From assembly GCA_020465985.1 (NCBI GenBank), contig JAANYP010002630.1, positions 330,753 through 394,752 of the forward strand: DNA of 64,000 bases, in the 5' to 3' direction. The notes below the pieces were generated by a model. The model did no database searches and had not been told where the DNA came from. It was given only the letters and a program-made list of their open reading frames with translations. Numbering within the stretch: the first letter of the stretch is position 1; each line of letters starts with the position of its first letter. Source of the stretch: Centrapalus pauciflorus (taxonomy: Eukaryota > Streptophyta > Magnoliopsida > Asterales > Asteraceae). This document shows positions 59,012-64,000 of this stretch, in pieces. Made by a program: the position numbers and the translations under genes.

Positions 59012-61455
59012 AAGTTACAAAAGCGGTCCTTATGGTGCGGTACAAATTTTAAAAACGGTTTTGCATAAATGCTCTTATTTTCAATGTTCACTTGTAGATT
59101 TTAGGGTAATTTATAATTTTTGTTTCTGTGCTTGTATGAAAATTATAGATAACTACTTTTTTACATCCAAATTACAATTACATTACCTATGATTGACTAT
59201 TTTTCATGTTTTTTGTCTTTTGACCGGCCATATTTTTACAATTGATCATTTTGCCCTTGTGAATATTGGTAATGTAATTTTTTTCAAAGAAGTTAAATGA
59301 TAAAAATAAAACAAGATTAGTTAATTATTCCATAAAAGAACCAAACACCACCGGTCATTATTATTTAGCTACTAAACAATATCAAATAATTATAAAAAAC
59401 TAGAACCAAACAAAAACATTTCACCCATTTTGATTTTCTCCGATTGCTCTCGTTGGAAAACCCATCAAACACCACCGATCGTTGTTGCAGTTGCTCCTCC
59501 GCCGCTTGCCACCGCCACTCATCGCAGCCACACAACACGTGGACTCTTCTCCTCCACCTAAAATAGATAAAGGGGGATGGTGAGGGCGGAATTGAGGTGA
59601 CCAGGTTTCAAGAAAGAGAAACCTCCAGTGGATCTTGGAGGCCCTGTTTCCATAAATATAAAATAAGGCCCTCAAACACATAAAAACTTATGTATATTTT
59701 TAGTGTTTTTGGCTAATTGGTGTTTCCAATTGATACATATAATAGTCTACAATAACAATAGAAGTCTAATCATATTTTTAACCATAAATAATTGAACTTA
59801 CATTCATATAGAACAAATAAGTTAAGTTTTTTTTACTTAATTTCATCAATTATACTATGACATTATGAAAAAACCAAAGAACAATAGTATGGCTTTATGA
59901 TTTCCATAACAGTTTGTATGTCCATTGCATCCCCTAGTGTGTATCCTGATCTTAAAAAATAACATAAATTCATGGTCCATATTTGCACACTAACTGAACC
60001 ATTTATGCACAAATGGAAAATAAAGAAATCTTGTTAAATAGATTTGTTAACTTGAACACATAAATAGTTAGAGCACTTAACACTACAACTGATTTTGTCA
60101 TTTTAACAGACACTTATTGTGCATGATTCTAACAACATTCAAAATAAACCAAAACAAAAGCTTCACATCTCATTTCACAATACCAAACTACCCAACATTC
60201 AGTAAACATTTATTTAAGTCAATTGAAAACTTTATTTCATAAACAATCAAGGATCCTACATCAACTTGTGCAACTTATCATATGAAGTAGAATCAGGTTT
60301 TGTAAGAAGAAAACTCATATACGAGAAATAACAATTAGGAATGAAGCATGGAATGCATCAATGATCGATGATGAAGCAGTAATTTGATTAGGGGGACCAC
60401 AAATCTAATAGAGATTAGATTTGAAGTAGATATGTTCTATGTAGATGTGATTATTAGATGAAGTAGCAACCAAAAATAAAGATGAAAGCATGAAACACAT
60501 ATTCGAAGCCAAAAACACGACGATTGGAATACCTTAATACAAGTTGAAATAGAAATTTGATGAAGATTACGATATCGGTTCCTCCTTTTCAGCTTCCTCT
60601 CCCGTTTCAGCTTCATCAATGTCAGTTCCTCCGCTTCAACTTCCTCTCTCGTTTCTGCCTAAACAAAAAACTGAAAAGGGACGCGACATGGGTTGAAAAG
60701 GGACGATACATGTGAGGCCCTATTAGCTTTGGGGCCCTGTGCAATCACCTTGCACAGGCCCAAGGCCGACCCTGCCTCCACACTAGTATCTCAACGAAGC
60801 CTCGAGAAATTGAAGATTTGAATCTTCAGGTCTGTACTATGCAACTAACCTTGATCTCAATCACCACCATCGGCCGCAATCCCTCCATAGTTTAGATATG
60901 AAGATCGACAGTGAGAAATTATCGAGAAACAGTGAGGGAGGGAGCATAATAACGGAGAGAGACATAGATGAGGCGGTGAGTGTTTGCTCCGTTGGATTCT
61001 ATCTTTGGTGGCCTGGTGAGAGATGAAGCGACCGTCCAATGACGGAAAGGGGTGCCACTGATAAATAAGATGAAAAAAGAAGGTTCGTTACCTGTGTTGG
61101 ATTCCAGATTGGTTGGTGGTGGTGGCGGGGTGGCTGACCGGAGGGTGGTGGCCGGCGATCGAATGGAAGAGACAAAAGAGCGATTTCTTTAGGAAAAAAA
61201 CTATTGTTTATAATCAAAATAAAAAAGAGTTTTGGGTTTTTTTTTACTCTTATCGTTTATTTTTATAAAAAAAAATCATTATCTATTTTTATAATTATGT
61301 CAATGGCAAAATGATCATGGTTAAAAAAATAACTGGTCAAAATACTGAAAACATAACAAATAGTCAACATAGATACTGAATTTCTAATTTCAACGTGAAA
61401 ATGACCTGTTTCATAATTTGCATATAAACATATGGACGAAAATTGTAGTTTACAC
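59012..61455. mobile_element. MULE-like inverted-repeat element with GC-rich interior
   Basis: The left end AGTTACAAAAGCGGTCCTTA and the right end, reversed TAAACTACAATTTTCGTCCA, are of the kind seen in plant Mutator-like elements. Pairing is clearest inside (left TTTTGACCGGCCA with GATCATTTTGCCCTTG, right mirrored at about 61302-61345). The interior has gene-like GC-rich parts (59430-59640 and 60780-61195) with CT-rich leader-like sequence but no long frame. A second inserted element may run from GGCCCTG near 59640 to GGCCGACCCTG near 60772. Target duplications were not found. Confidence 0.5.

Positions 61456-62908
<1,453 letters not shown>

Positions 62909-62994
<86 letters not shown>
62909..62994. 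repeat. (TA)n microsatellite
   Basis: This 86 bp tract is shared by the third element and the one that follows. Confidence 0.97.
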
Positions 62995-62996
<2 letters not shown>

Positions 62997-64000
62997 TTGA
63001 GGTTCTATGGGGCACCATATGCATCGGGAACCAAATGGGAACCAAAAATGCATTAAGGGCGTTTTAGGAATGCTAAACTTGTAATTTATATTTAATTATA
63101 ATTAAAATATATTTTAGAAAAATTTAAAATAGAAGGAATTAGTTTAGGTAATTAAATCATTAAATTAACAAACAAACATTCCATTTTTCTCTCCCACATT
63201 CTCTCCCTCACCCTTATCTCTCTCCCCCTCTCTCTAAATCCGGCGGCTAGCCACCACCCCTCTCCCGGCGGCCACCACCCCATTGCCACCCCTCTATCTA
63301 AAGTCGGCGACCACCACCCCATGCATAGCAGCCGGTTCACGGTGCAGTTTGATGAAAATGACGATCACCCTTATCTCTCTCCTCCTTTCTCTAAAGCCGG
63401 CGACCACCACCCCCTCTCTCGGTGGCCGCCACCGCATTGGCATCCATCTCTCTAAAGTTGGCGGCCACCGCCCCATGCATAGCAGTCGGTTCATGGTGCC
63501 ATTTTAATGATGATGATGATGATTTCACAATGATGATGATGGAACGATATCGTTTAAAGGTATAGTTGTTTTTTTATGCATTTTCTTTATGAAAATTTTT
63601 GAAAGATTAATCGTGTTTATCCGATATTTATGGAAGACGAATCTGATGCATTATGATTTTTGATGAATCCAACGGAGATGCATCATGTTTGAAGATAAAT
63701 CAAATGAATTTGCATTACGAATGAAGATGCATCGTGTTTTTTATGGCCGAGATGCAATATGATGAATATGCATCGTGTTTTTTATGAATCAAATGAAGAT
63801 TCATCGTGATTTTTGTTGAATCAAATGAAGATGCATCGTGTTTTGAAGATAAATCCCATGAAGATGCATCACCGTTTTGATGATGCTTGATGGTGGGATG
63901 AAGAAGATGTTGAATATGACAAAAAATGAGGATGAAGAACCAAGATGCATCACGAAATGAAGGATGAATATTAGATGCATGGACATCAAATCTTTTTTTT
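62995..64000. mobile_element. (TA)n-bounded element 4, cut by the window end
   Basis: It starts GATTGAGGTTCTATGGGGCA right after the TA tract. A C/T-rich segment of about 150 bp occurs twice (about 63200-63345 and 63366-63500; words CCCCATGCATAGCAG, CGGTTCA). From about 63640 the word GATGCATCGTGTTTT recurs many times. The right end is outside the window, so the class is inferred from the border and interior style. Open frames here follow the tandem repeat. Confidence 0.55.

Noticed and set aside
59421..59681. 86-codon minus-strand frame rich in glycine and arginine
   Set aside because: It falls in the interior of a MULE-like element, has no recognisable domain, and its composition follows the GC-rich segment.

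Overview
The window is nuclear DNA from a dicot plant. It is AT-rich and intron-bearing, and most of it is transposable-element sequence of plant type. The style of the repeats (long chromovirus LTRs, LTRs studded with ACTCGGCGAGT-type words) reminds me of lettuce-tribe Asteraceae. That assignment is an inference from memory and is weak.

Only two host genes are well supported. One is an intact single-coding-exon GRAS transcription factor of the PAT1 branch (17634-19295, + strand), with a 5' UTR exon near 14340-14470 and a 3 kb leader intron full of small transposons. The other is a plastid-type ABC1/ADCK-like atypical kinase (38828-58731, + strand). I resolve it into 21 exons that join in frame into about 700 codons with no internal stop.

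Layout. 1-1415 is a Helitron-like repeat patchwork. 1610-10139 is a complete but broken Ty3 chromovirus (Tekay-like) with two 1.8 kb LTRs and a perfect ATTTT target duplication. 10145-14320 is AT-rich spacer with MITEs. 14326-19330 is the GRAS gene. 20396-22378 is a decayed mariner-like element. 22824-24365 holds two inverted-repeat elements placed between long (TA)n tracts. 24747-38713 is a Ty1/copia element with CATAC duplications, opened by two independent nests: a Helitron (24815-29115) in its 5' LTR, itself carrying a 3.1 kb solo LTR, and a PIF/Harbinger-like element (30803-35011) in its pol region, itself carrying a 1.65 kb Athila-like solo LTR. Each of these insertions can be dated relative to the others from its target duplication. 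The copia ends 114 bp before the kinase start codon. Introns of the kinase gene hold SINEs, fold-back elements, MITEs and, in intron 8, antisense copia and Athila-like fragments. 58732-64000 has a MULE-like inverted-repeat element and two more (TA)n-bounded elements.

The most interesting points are the sense-strand copia directly against the kinase gene, the fully resolvable nest with a preserved empty site, clusters of short palindromic words inside LTRs of unrelated families, and the (TA)n-bounded elements whose interiors all repeat TGCAT-type words.
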